This document shows positions 7,679 to 15,536 of a stretch of 20,069 bases of DNA, piece by piece. The DNA comes from Suttonella ornithocola (GTDB taxonomy: Bacteria; Pseudomonadota; Gammaproteobacteria; Cardiobacteriales; Cardiobacteriaceae), in assembly GCF_001889065.1 (NCBI RefSeq), contig NZ_LWHB01000040.1, positions 1 to 20,069 of the forward strand, written 5' to 3'. The translations under genes and the position numbers were made by a program. Numbering within the stretch: the stretch's first letter is position 1; each line of letters opens with the position of its first letter. The notes below the pieces were generated by a model. That model saw only the letters and a list, made by a program, of their open reading frames with translations. It did not search any database and had not been told where the DNA came from.

Positions 7679-8042
7679 AAAGATTGGCTTATTAAGTTTG
7701 GGGCTATTAGTGGGGTGTGTTCAAGGATTTTCAGGTTTGCCAAAGTTAAATAACCAAGAAACCATTATTTGGCATTATAACTGCAAGGATGGAACAGCCC
7801 TGAATGTAGAATATGCTTATATGGGGGACACTTATACGGCAACGATTCAATTATCTGAAGAGGGAAAGAAAGTTTTAGAACAAGTTGAGCCAAAAGTATT
7901 TGTTTTGGAAGAATATCGTTGGAGTAGCCATGATGGACGAAATTTTATGCTATCAGATAAAGATAAAGTATTGCGTCAACAGTGTGTTGCAATGAATGCG
8001 ATTGCGTCAGATGCAATGACGCATTATGGTGGATCGTTCTAA
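7671..8042 (+). CDS. Small outer-membrane-type lipoprotein, possibly MliC-like lysozyme inhibitor
   Basis: A 123-residue protein with an N-terminal lipoprotein signal: K3-K4, a hydrophobic core, and the lipobox LVGC with Cys16 as the lipidated residue. The +2 residue is valine, which suggests sorting to the outer membrane. The mature part reads WHYNCKDGTALNVEYAYMG, then about 50 residues, then WSSHDGRNFMLSDKDKVLRQ and Cys105. A Y-x-C-x-D-G start, beta-rich body, D-G-R-x-F-x-L segment and a late cysteine recall the MliC/PliC fold (inhibitor of C-type lysozyme), with Cys38-Cys105 as the likely disulfide. The resemblance is weak and functional assignment is an inference. The ATG overlaps the MetF-like stop by 8 bp and has AGGA at 7657-7660, so it is the last gene of the hemL-pdxH unit. 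Confidence 0.7.
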   Translation: MNKKIGLLSLGLLVGCVQGFSGLPKLNNQETIIWHYNCKDGTALNVEYAYMGDTYTATIQLSEEGKKVLEQVEPKVFVLEEYRWSSHDGRNFMLSDKDKVLRQQCVAMNAIASDAMTHYGGSF

Positions 8043-8161
8043 TACATGATGCAGTTTAATTGCATAAAAATGGCTTAAGTTTTAGTTTAATAGGGTTTTG
8101 TTTTATTGCATTTAATTATAAGATATAACGCCTATAAAATATGAGTAAATAAAGGAAAATT

Positions 8162-8374
8162 ATGGCACGGGTCACTGTAGAAGATTGTTTAAAAGATGAA
8201 AATAATCGTTTCCGTTTGATTTTGGCAGCTAGTAAGCGTGCGCGTCAGCTTTCTTTTGGACATCAACCAATGGTAGCACCAGAAGGTGACAAAACAACGG
8301 TTATTGCTTTACGCGAAATTGAAGACGGTAAAACGACGATTAAAGCTCTATTAGATACTTCAGAACAATATTAA
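8162..8374 (+). CDS. rpoZ: DNA-directed RNA polymerase omega subunit
   Basis: Omega helps fold and hold beta-prime in RNA polymerase and, in enterics, forms part of a ppGpp binding site. The 70-residue product begins MARVTVEDCLKDENNRFRLI and continues LAASKRARQLSFG, the hallmark helix of the family, then KTTVIALREIEDG. It is shorter than E. coli omega (91) but normal for many gammaproteobacteria. AAAGGA lies 5 bp before the ATG. A 119-bp AT-rich gap separates it from the lipoprotein gene and presumably holds the promoter, but I could not pick one with confidence. spoT follows 12 bp after the stop. In E. coli gmk precedes rpoZ; here it does not. Confidence 0.95.
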   Translation: MARVTVEDCLKDENNRFRLILAASKRARQLSFGHQPMVAPEGDKTTVIALREIEDGKTTIKALLDTSEQY

Positions 8375-8386
8375 ATTTTATTTCTT

Positions 8387-10549
8387 ATGAGAATTGTAGC
8401 GCTTCCTTATCGTCCTTTTGCTGGTTTAACGGGTAGTGAAGTTTTAGAAGCTTTTTGGACAGAATTATCTAAAGAATTATCGCAGTATTTAGATGAGGAA
8501 AGTATTGCTGAAGTGCTGCGAGCAGCTACATTCGGTGCGCAAGCACATGAAGGACAAATGCGTCAATCTGGAGAGCCATATTTTACGCATCCTATTTCGG
8601 TAACGAAGATATTGGCGGAACAGAGATTTGATTTACCAGTGTTGCAAGCTGCTTTGTTACATGATGTATTGGAAGATACGCCCGTGACTAAGCAAGAAAT
8701 GGCAGAGGCATTTGGGGATTCGGTAACCGCACTGGTAGATGGTGTTTCTAAGCTAGATCGTTTAAAAAATCAAGCGCCACAAGAAGCACAGGCAGAAAGC
8801 TTTAAAAAAATGTTTGTGGCGACGACTGATGATCCGCGAGTCATTATTATTAAGCTTGCAGATCGATTGCATAATATGCAAACTTTAGGTGCGCTTAGGC
8901 CTGATAAGCGTATTCGTAAAGCACGAGAAACCCTAGAAATCTATGCTTCTATTGCTGGACGACTAGGGTTATTTTATTTTAGGATGCAATTAGAAGATTT
9001 GGTGTTCTCATATTTGTATCCTTGGCGTTATGCCGTATTGAAAAAACATTATACAAAGCTCTTTGAAAATAATACGTTGCTGAATGAGATTCGTGAGGAA
9101 ATTCAGCCTATATTAAAAGAAATGGGCATTCAGGCAACCATCACTAAGCGTCAGCGTCACTTGTGGGGTGTGTATCAGCGGATGAAGCGTAAGATGAGCT
9201 TTGAAGCAGCTTGTCATACCGTGCCGATTCGGATTATTACGAAGACGGAAGATGATTGTTATCGCATTTTAGGCGTATTGCACGGTCTGTATCGCCCTAT
9301 TTCTGGAAAGTTTGAAGATTATATTGCGGCGCCAAAAAGCAATGGTTATCGGTCTTTACATACCAGTGTGTTAATGGCAGAGCAAGATGTGCTTAATGTG
9401 CAAATACGAACACGGGATATGCATCATTTGGCAGAAACAGGCATTATCGCCGTCTGGCATCAGCATTTGAAAAATCGTTCTTTACGTAAGGAACAACATA
9501 ATATTACCGCACAAAAGTATATGCGCGATTGGTTATCGCGCTTGCGAGAAATGCAAAATATGACAGATGATCCGCTAGAGTTTTATGATGTGATTAAAAA
9601 AGAACTAAGTGCTGGTGCGATTCATGTTTATACTCCGCGCGGTGAAGTGATTGATTTACCTGCTGGTGCGACACCAGTGGATTTTGCGTATGCAATTAAT
9701 CCTGAAATTGGCGATAAATGTGTTGGTGCTAAGGTTAATGGCATTCCGTATCCTATTTTCCGCCCTTTAGAAATTGCACAAACGTGCGAAATTATTACGG
9801 ATAAAGATGCTCATCCTCATGCGGGTTGGCTGCAGTTTGTGGTGACGGCGAAAGCACGCGCTGGCGTTAATCATCACCTTCGTCAATTAAAGGATAAGGA
9901 AGCCGAAGATTTTGGCAAGCAGTTATTATCGCAGGCATTACAGGATTTAGGCAGCAGTTATCAAGCGATTGAGAATACAAAGTTGTTAGCATATTTAAGT
10001 GTTAATCATCTTGAACAAAAAGAACTTTTAAATGATATTGCCTGTGGTAAGAAACAAGCGGGTTTGGTTGCTGCTACGTTATTAGGCAATACACAAATTA
10101 AGGGGGATGGCGAGGTTTTATATATCCACAATACGCTTGATAGTGGTATTGAAATGGCGGATTGTTGTCATCCTTTACCTAAAGAAGCGATTGTAGGGCA
10201 TTTAGAGCAAGGTAAAGCGATTAGAATTCATCGTCGGAATTGTCCCATGGTTCAGGTAACGGATAGTCAAGATTGGCTAAGAGCTGCATGGGATGAGGAT
10301 ATTGGTGGCGTATTTATTGCATTGTTATCGTTAGAAGTGCCGGATAAGCCAAGAATGTTATCAAAAATTGCAGATGTTATTGCCGATTGTGAAAGTAATA
10401 TCTATGATTTTCAAGTGATACACAATACGCATCGTGAAGATGTGCGAGCGTTGAAGGTTTGGCTAGAAGTGAAAAATCGAGATCATTTAGCCAAAATTAT
10501 TCGCCACTTACGATGGTTAGAAGAAGTAGAAAAAATTGAACGTATTTAG
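8387..10549 (+). CDS. spoT: SpoT/Rel-family (p)ppGpp hydrolase with degenerate synthetase domain
   Basis: A long RelA/SpoT homologue of 720 residues (E. coli SpoT 702). Domains in order: HD hydrolase about 40-210, synthetase fold about 225-365, TGS about 411-470, a linker with the MADCCHPLP segment, and a C-terminal ACT domain about 641-718. Hydrolase residues are intact: R in GQMRQSG, H in YFTHP, His92-Asp93 and Glu96-Asp97 in LLHDVLED, and D and N in LADRLHNM. The synthetase site is altered at positions that correspond to Streptococcus Rel D264, K297 and E323, which here are His277, Glu310 and Asn337. K243 and K251 are arginines (257, 265), while the tyrosine and histidine of GYRSLHT remain. 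Loss of synthesis with hydrolysis retained is therefore predicted, as known for Moraxellaceae SpoT. The ATG at 8387 has no evident ribosome binding site, so coupling to rpoZ (12 bp upstream) is likely. Confidence 0.95.
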   Translation: MRIVALPYRPFAGLTGSEVLEAFWTELSKELSQYLDEESIAEVLRAATFGAQAHEGQMRQSGEPYFTHPISVTKILAEQRFDLPVLQAALLHDVLEDTPVTKQEMAEAFGDSVTALVDGVSKLDRLKNQAPQEAQAESFKKMFVATTDDPRVIIIKLADRLHNMQTLGALRPDKRIRKARETLEIYASIAGRLGLFYFRMQLEDLVFSYLYPWRYAVLKKHYTKLFENNTLLNEIREEIQPILKEMGIQATITKRQRHLWGVYQRMKRKMSFEAACHTVPIRIITKTEDDCYRILGVLHGLYRPISGKFEDYIAAPKSNGYRSLHTSVLMAEQDVLNVQIRTRDMHHLAETGIIAVWHQHLKNRSLRKEQHNITAQKYMRDWLSRLREMQNMTDDPLEFYDVIKKELSAGAIHVYTPRGEVIDLPAGATPVDFAYAINPEIGDKCVGAKVNGIPYPIFRPLEIAQTCEIITDKDAHPHAGWLQFVVTAKARAGVNHHLRQLKDKEAEDFGKQLLSQALQDLGSSYQAIENTKLLAYLSVNHLEQKELLNDIACGKKQAGLVAATLLGNTQIKGDGEVLYIHNTLDSGIEMADCCHPLPKEAIVGHLEQGKAIRIHRRNCPMVQVTDSQDWLRAAWDEDIGGVFIALLSLEVPDKPRMLSKIADVIADCESNIYDFQVIHNTHREDVRALKVWLEVKNRDHLAKIIRHLRWLEEVEKIERI

Positions 10550-10558
10550 GGAGTAAAA

Positions 10559-10942
10559 ATGGAAAAGAAAATTGTTAATACAGAAAATGCACCAGCAGCA
10601 ATTGGTCCTTATTCTCAAGCGGTACAAGCAGGGGATTTGTTGTTTGTTTCTGGTCAAATCCCGCTTGATCCAAAAACAGGCGAAGTAGTTGAGGGTGGAT
10701 TTAAAGCGCAAGCAGAACAGGTGTTTGCGAATTTAGAAGCAATTTGCCAAGCGGCTGGTGTGGATTTAAGCCATATCGTAAAACTGAATGTGTATTTAAC
10801 GGATTTGGGTAAATTTGCAGAGTTCAATGAAGTGATGACTGCTAAGTTTAGCGCACCATTCCCTGCGCGTGCTGCGATTGGTATTAGTGCTTTACCAAAA
10901 GGCGTTGCTGTAGAAGCGGAAGCGGTTGTTGCTTTAGCTTAA
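10559..10942 (+). CDS. ridA: 2-iminobutanoate/2-iminopropanoate deaminase, RidA family
   Basis: RidA hydrolyses reactive enamine/imine intermediates made by PLP enzymes such as threonine dehydratase, releasing ammonia and a 2-keto acid. The 127 residues follow the family closely: NAPAAIGPYSQAV, LLFVSGQIPLDPKTGEV, a middle helix ending AAGVDLSHIVKLNVYLTDL, and FPARAAIGISALPKGVAVE with the catalytic arginine at residue 104. A strong GGGAG lies before the ATG. It starts 9 bp after spoT, where E. coli carries trmH instead; Pseudomonas has a RidA gene next to spoT, as far as I recall. Cotranscription with spoT is likely. Confidence 0.95.
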   Translation: MEKKIVNTENAPAAIGPYSQAVQAGDLLFVSGQIPLDPKTGEVVEGGFKAQAEQVFANLEAICQAAGVDLSHIVKLNVYLTDLGKFAEFNEVMTAKFSAPFPARAAIGISALPKGVAVEAEAVVALA

Positions 10943-10950
10943 TTATTATT

Positions 10951-13005
10951 TTGCAATTTAGCGACAATATTCAATCTTGTTTACGCCTGAGTGATAGTGT
11001 CACTCAGGCGTTTTCACGTGCAGGTATTGATACGATTCGGGATTTGTTATTTCACTTTCCGATGCGTTATGAGGATAGAAGTCATATCACGCCTATTGCA
11101 CATTTAAAAGATGGGCAGCAGGCTTTGGTGCATGGAAAGGTCTTGCGTGCAAATGTTCGGCAAGGTAAACGTCAGATGCTAGAGGTTTTGATTGTAGATG
11201 CAGCAGGAAATCCACTTGTTTTACGTTATTTTCGATTTTATCCCAGTCAATTAACGCAATTTACCCTTGGACGGTTTGGGCTTTTTTATGGCAAGGTAGC
11301 TTGGGGACGGGATGGCTATGAAATGCCACATCCTGAGATTACTTGGCTTGAAACAGGAGAACAGCCGGTTTTGCCTGATACTTTGCAGTCTATTTATCCG
11401 ACGGTTAAAGGGTTAAGCCAAATTCGTTGGCAGCAAACGATTCGTCATGCGCTTTCTAAGCTTAATTTACCAAAAACAGACTTGTTAACTGAGCAAGGCT
11501 ATTGTTCTTTTCCTCAAGCATTGCAACTTTTACATCAACCACAAGTTGATGAATGGTTGCCGATGCCAGATGAGTATCATCATCCTGCAAAGCAAAGACT
11601 CATTTTGGAAGAACTGATTGCGCATCAGTTATCTTTTTTACAAGCCAGAGCGGAAGTGCGGCAATTACCTGCTCAAGCGTTACCTAAACATTCGGATTTG
11701 TTATCGGCGTTTTGTGAGAAATTGCCTTTTGCTTTAACCTCAGCACAAGTACGCGTACAAGAAGAAATCGCCAGAGATTTGTCTAGCACAGCGGCAATGA
11801 TGCGCTTAGTGCAAGGGGATGTTGGTTCGGGAAAAACGGTTGTTGCTTTGATGGCGTGTTTGCAAGCCATTGCCGCAGGAAAACAAGCGGTATTTATGGC
11901 ACCTACGGAGTTATTAGCGGAACAGCATGCCGCTAATATGCGTAAGTTAACGGAAAATCTTTCAATTACGGCAGTTTTGTTGGTAGGTAAGTTATCCGCA
12001 AAGGAGAAGCGAGCCGCTTTGGCAGCGATTGCCGATGGAACCGCGCAGTTGATTATTGGGACGCACGCTGTTTTTCAAGAACAAGTGTGCTATCACGATT
12101 TGGCATTGGTTGCGATTGATGAGCAGCATCGTTTTGGGGTCCATCAACGGTTACAACTGCAAGAAAAAGCACCCAAAGGATATGCTTTACATCAACTGGT
12201 TTTAACAGCAACACCGATTCCGCGTACGCTAGCGATGAGTGCTTATGGCGAGTTGGAAACATCTATTATTGATGTTTTACCAGCTGGGCGTCAGCCCATT
12301 CGCACGTCTGTGATGAGTAATGCTAAGCGGGAAGCGATTATTGCGCGTATAGGAGAGGTCTGTGCTAGCGGGCAACAAGCGTATTGGGTTTGTCCACTGA
12401 TTGAAGAATCGGAAGTATTAGAGTGTCAAAATGCGCAAGAAACCGCAGAAGAAATTCGTCGGCAGTTACCACAAGTAAAGGTAGCGCTCATTCATGGCAG
12501 GCTTTCCGCAGATGAGCGCAGAGAAACGATGAATGCGTTTGCCGCAGGGGAAATTGATTTATTGGTCGCAACAACGGTTATTGAGGTCGGTGTAGATGTT
12601 CCAAATGCGACCATTATGATTATTGAAAATGCTGAGCGCTTCGGATTATCACAGTTACATCAGTTAAGGGGACGCGTCGGGCGGGGCGGTTTACAGTCTG
12701 ATTGTGTATTGATGTATCAAGCACCTTTAGGAGAAACGGCAATGCGGCGCTTAAATATTATGCGCGCTACGACAGACGGCTTTCGGATTGCAGAGGAGGA
12801 TTTAGCCATTCGCGGTGCTGGGGAGCTATTGGGAACGCGCCAAACAGGGACGATTGGTTTAAAAATTGCTGATTTTGAGCGCGATGCTGCGCTGTTAGAA
12901 AAAGCAGAACGGTTGGCGATGCAGTGGTATCAGGAAAGTCAGCCTTTTGCAGATGTGTTATTAGAACGCTGGATGGGACAGCGTTCACAGTATTTAACGG
13001 TTTGA
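10951..13005 (+). CDS. recG: ATP-dependent DNA helicase RecG
   Basis: Branch-migration helicase that reverses stalled forks and processes Holliday and R/D-loop structures. The 684-residue product (E. coli 693) has the N-terminal wedge region (DLLFHFPMRYEDRSHI) and Walker A GDVGSGKT with Lys295. Further motifs are APTELLAEQH, the DEQH box at 390-393 followed by RFGVHQR, TATPIPRTLAMSAY, HGRLSADER, VATTVIEVGVDVPNA and QLRGRVGRGG. The start is TTG 10951: no ATG, GTG or TTG lies between it and the in-frame stop at 10885. Residues right after it already align with E. coli RecG. No good ribosome binding site is seen. A perfect terminator-like hairpin (10983-11014) lies within codons 11-22. The stop is 8 bp from the convergent ntrC. 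Confidence 0.95.
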   Translation: MQFSDNIQSCLRLSDSVTQAFSRAGIDTIRDLLFHFPMRYEDRSHITPIAHLKDGQQALVHGKVLRANVRQGKRQMLEVLIVDAAGNPLVLRYFRFYPSQLTQFTLGRFGLFYGKVAWGRDGYEMPHPEITWLETGEQPVLPDTLQSIYPTVKGLSQIRWQQTIRHALSKLNLPKTDLLTEQGYCSFPQALQLLHQPQVDEWLPMPDEYHHPAKQRLILEELIAHQLSFLQARAEVRQLPAQALPKHSDLLSAFCEKLPFALTSAQVRVQEEIARDLSSTAAMMRLVQGDVGSGKTVVALMACLQAIAAGKQAVFMAPTELLAEQHAANMRKLTENLSITAVLLVGKLSAKEKRAALAAIADGTAQLIIGTHAVFQEQVCYHDLALVAIDEQHRFGVHQRLQLQEKAPKGYALHQLVLTATPIPRTLAMSAYGELETSIIDVLPAGRQPIRTSVMSNAKREAIIARIGEVCASGQQAYWVCPLIEESEVLECQNAQETAEEIRRQLPQVKVALIHGRLSADERRETMNAFAAGEIDLLVATTVIEVGVDVPNATIMIIENAERFGLSQLHQLRGRVGRGGLQSDCVLMYQAPLGETAMRRLNIMRATTDGFRIAEEDLAIRGAGELLGTRQTGTIGLKIADFERDAALLEKAERLAMQWYQESQPFADVLLERWMGQRSQYLTV
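10983..11014 (+). terminator. Terminator-like hairpin within the first codons of recG
   Basis: ACGCCTGAGTGA (10983-10994) pairs perfectly with TCACTCAGGCGT (11000-11011) around the loop TAGTG, and TTTT ends at 11014. The stem is GC-rich and 12 bp long with a following T-run, so it has the form of an intrinsic terminator or attenuator in the sense direction. It lies 32 bp inside the recG frame. Confidence 0.6.
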
Positions 13006-13013
13006 TAGGATTT

Positions 13014-14423
13014 TTAATTGCTTGCCTGTGATTGATATTTTCTAGTGAGAGTATTTCTGCCAATATTGAGCTTTTGCGCGGCAAGTTGTTTATGAAATTG
13101 GGTGTGTTTTAGCGCAGTTTCAATGAGTACGTGGTCAAATTCTGATTGAAGGTGTTGATAGAGTTGTGGCTGATTTTCGGATAAGGCTTGTTCGACGGTT
13201 TTAGTAAGTGCCTGTTGCCAATTGGTTGATGCAACGGCAGTATTTGATAAGGATGGATTTCGATTGGTCATTAAGGTCGGCAGATCCTGAATATCAATGG
13301 TATCGGTTGGGCTCATAATGGTGAGCTGTTGACAAAGGTTTTCCAATTCTCGAATATTTCCTGGCCAATGATAGTGAGTGAGCTTTTGACGAGCAGCTTG
13401 AGTGAGATTTTTTCGCGATAAGTGATGTTGTTTGGCAGCGCGTTCTAGGTGAAAATCTAGTAAAGCGGGGATGTCTTCTCCGCGCTCTCGTAGTGGCGGT
13501 AAATCTAGGCGGATAACGTTTAAGCGATAGTATAGGTCTTCGCGAAATAAGCCTTCGCTAACTAATTGTGCAAGATTTTTATGGCTAGCTGCGATGATGC
13601 GCGCGTTCGCATGTTTGAGGGTTTGTCCGCCAATGGGATAGTAGCTGCCTTCGGCTAATGCTCTTAGAAGTTTGGCTTGTAAAGGCAAAGGCATATCGCC
13701 GATTTCGTCTAAAAAGAGTGTGCCATTATCGGCTTGTGCAAAGCGTCCTTGTCGGGATTGTGCCGCACCTGTAAAGGCGCCTTTTTCATGCCCAAAGAGT
13801 TCTGCTTCTGCTAACTCAGCAGGAATGGCAGCCATGTTTAAGGCAACAAATTCGCCTTTAGCAACGGGGCTATGTTTATGTAAAGCACGTGCGATGAGCT
13901 CTTTTCCTGTGCCTGTTTCGCCACTGATTAAAACGTTTACTTTGGTTTTTGCCAGCCGTCCAATAGCACGATACAGCTGCTGCATCATGGGGCTTTGTCC
14001 GATGATATCTCGATCAAAGCTAGGTGTCGTCGGAGAGGGTTGATTGGGTTGCGAGAGAGAAGGGCGTAGCGCCTGTTCAATCCGTTGCTTAAGTTCTGCT
14101 AAATCAAAAGGTTTAGGAAGATAGTCAAAAGCGCCAGTCAGGTAAGCAGAAACAGTGCTGTCTAAATTGCTATAAGCGGTAGTAATAAGGCAAGGCAGAT
14201 TTGGGTGTTGTTCACGAACTTTACTCAGCAGGGTGAGTCCGTCTATCCCTGGCATCCGAATATCGCTAATGATAAGCTGCGGGGCGACTTGCGTTTGTAG
14301 CGCTTCAAGGACTTCTTCGCCATTAAAATAGCTCTGAGGACGATAGCCCCATTGTTGTAGGCTATCTTCTAGGATAAATCGAATAGCAGCGTCGTCGTCT
14401 ATAATCCAAATGTTAGCGGACAT
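13014..14423 (-). CDS. ntrC: Nitrogen regulation response regulator NtrC (sigma-54 activator)
   Basis: Transcription activator of nitrogen-limitation genes; phosphorylated by NtrB, it oligomerises at enhancers and drives sigma-54 polymerase by ATP hydrolysis. The protein is 469 residues, equal to E. coli NtrC. The receiver domain has D9-D10-D11 and the phosphoacceptor Asp54 in ISDIRMPGIDG, and TTAYS and YLPKPF follow. The AAA+ domain has the Walker A GETGTGKE, GAFTGA (the sigma-54 contact loop) and GTLFLDEIGDMP (Walker B). The C-terminus is a Fis-type helix-turn-helix, HKQLAAQKLNIGRNTLTRKY. The start ATG overlaps the ntrB stop by one base (TAATG), implying translational coupling. Likely targets include the two sites upstream of glnA. 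Confidence 0.97.
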   Translation of the reverse strand: MSANIWIIDDDAAIRFILEDSLQQWGYRPQSYFNGEEVLEALQTQVAPQLIISDIRMPGIDGLTLLSKVREQHPNLPCLITTAYSNLDSTVSAYLTGAFDYLPKPFDLAELKQRIEQALRPSLSQPNQPSPTTPSFDRDIIGQSPMMQQLYRAIGRLAKTKVNVLISGETGTGKELIARALHKHSPVAKGEFVALNMAAIPAELAEAELFGHEKGAFTGAAQSRQGRFAQADNGTLFLDEIGDMPLPLQAKLLRALAEGSYYPIGGQTLKHANARIIAASHKNLAQLVSEGLFREDLYYRLNVIRLDLPPLRERGEDIPALLDFHLERAAKQHHLSRKNLTQAARQKLTHYHWPGNIRELENLCQQLTIMSPTDTIDIQDLPTLMTNRNPSLSNTAVASTNWQQALTKTVEQALSENQPQLYQHLQSEFDHVLIETALKHTQFHKQLAAQKLNIGRNTLTRKYQSQASN

Positions 14424-15493
14424 TAGCGGTTCTCTTGGGTGAGCGGAAAAATCAGGGTGAAACAGGTATGGCCTGAGCGACTTTGTAATTCAATTGCGCC
14501 ACCATGCTGATGGATGATATTTTGGGTAATGGCAAGTCCTAAGCCACTGCCTTCTCGAAAATGGCTTACCATCGGCTGAAAAATAGCAGTTTGTAATTCA
14601 TCGGGAATACCACAACCGTTATCGCAAATTTTAAGGGTAAGCACAGTTTTATGACGATGATTTTGGAGCGTGTATTGATGTGCAATACTCGTGGTTAATT
14701 GAATATTTCCTTGATAATCAGTCGCTTTTGCGGCATTTTCTAAGAGATTGAGGATGACTTGTTGGATTTGATGTTCATCTATAGGGATTTCTGGCAAGCT
14801 GGGGTCGTATTGGCGTTCAATGGTTAGCTGTTGATTGCTGGGGTTAGCTAAAAAGGCGGCTAAGCTTTCTTCTATGGATTGATGAATATTGGTTGGTAAA
14901 TATTGAGGAGGATGCTCTCCGCTCATTTGAATGAGCAGGTGATTTAATCTATCTACCTGATTCATGATGAGCGTTAAGTATTGCGTTTGTTTCTCTGTAT
15001 TTTGAAAAAGGCTGGAATCACTAAGTCGCTGTGCGGCGCCCTTAATTCCCGCCAATGGATTGCGAATTTCATGCGCAAGATTGCGGATAATCAGCCGATT
15101 GTGTTTTGCTTGTTGTTGGCGTTCGTTAGTGCGACTAATGGCATGCACGCGATTAAGCGGACGGATATCCAATAAATAATAACCTGAAGAAATAGGCGTG
15201 AGTGTAATATCTGCTTCGATGGTTGTTTGCGTAGGAATAAGGGTTAGCTGTTGATTGCGTTCAGTAAGACCACTATCGAAATGATGATGAATGAGCTGAT
15301 GCCAAGTGTTTGGATGCTCAATTAGTTTATCGAGTGTGCGGTGATAAAGTTGCTTACGACTATTGCCCAACAAGATTTCTGCTGCAGTATTGAGTTGCTC
15401 AAGATGACCTTGCTGATCAATGACGATGAGCGCGGTGCTAATAGCATCTAATAAAGTTTCACTAGAAAAAGGCAGTGCGTACAGTTTTATCAT
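14423..15493 (-). CDS. ntrB: Nitrogen regulation sensor histidine kinase NtrB
   Basis: Cytosolic kinase/phosphatase that controls NtrC in response to the PII protein. The 356-residue form (E. coli 349) starts MIKLYALPFSSETLLDA. It has a PAS-like N-terminal domain (ALIVIDQQGHLEQLNTAAE) and the H-box NLAHEIRNPLAGIKGAA with His141. These are followed by the N-box LLENAAKA, the G1 box DNGCGIP and GSGLGLAI. A longer in-frame version from 15628 would run back through the terminator into glnA; the ATG at 15491-15493 is the first that gives family length. No strong ribosome binding site is visible. It lies 43 bp behind glnA, across a terminator hairpin, so its expression from the glnA promoter needs readthrough. 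Confidence 0.94.
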   Translation of the reverse strand: MIKLYALPFSSETLLDAISTALIVIDQQGHLEQLNTAAEILLGNSRKQLYHRTLDKLIEHPNTWHQLIHHHFDSGLTERNQQLTLIPTQTTIEADITLTPISSGYYLLDIRPLNRVHAISRTNERQQQAKHNRLIIRNLAHEIRNPLAGIKGAAQRLSDSSLFQNTEKQTQYLTLIMNQVDRLNHLLIQMSGEHPPQYLPTNIHQSIEESLAAFLANPSNQQLTIERQYDPSLPEIPIDEHQIQQVILNLLENAAKATDYQGNIQLTTSIAHQYTLQNHRHKTVLTLKICDNGCGIPDELQTAIFQPMVSHFREGSGLGLAITQNIIHQHGGAIELQSRSGHTCFTLIFPLTQENR

Positions 15494-15509
15494 AATTAAA
15501 TTGGGTGAG

Positions 15510-15532
15510 AAAAGGCGGGCAGCGCCCGCCTT
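15510..15532 (-). terminator. Intrinsic terminator between glnA and ntrB
   Basis: On the minus strand AAGGCGGGC and GCCCGCCTT form a perfect 9-bp GC-rich stem (15524-15532 with 15512-15520) around a 3-nt loop, ending in a short T-run. It begins 4 bp after the glnA stop. A terminator at this place is also known in E. coli, where it keeps NtrBC low relative to glutamine synthetase. Confidence 0.88.
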
Positions 15533-15536
15533 GATA

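Noticed and set aside
5722..11890. CAAGCGG words as DNA uptake sequences
   Set aside because: Only about half a dozen copies, mostly in coding sequence as common Gln/Ala-Gly codons, without a fixed longer core as in Pasteurellaceae.
13672..14043. 123-codon plus-strand frame within ntrC
   Set aside because: Antisense shadow of the AAA+ domain of NtrC; no features of its own.
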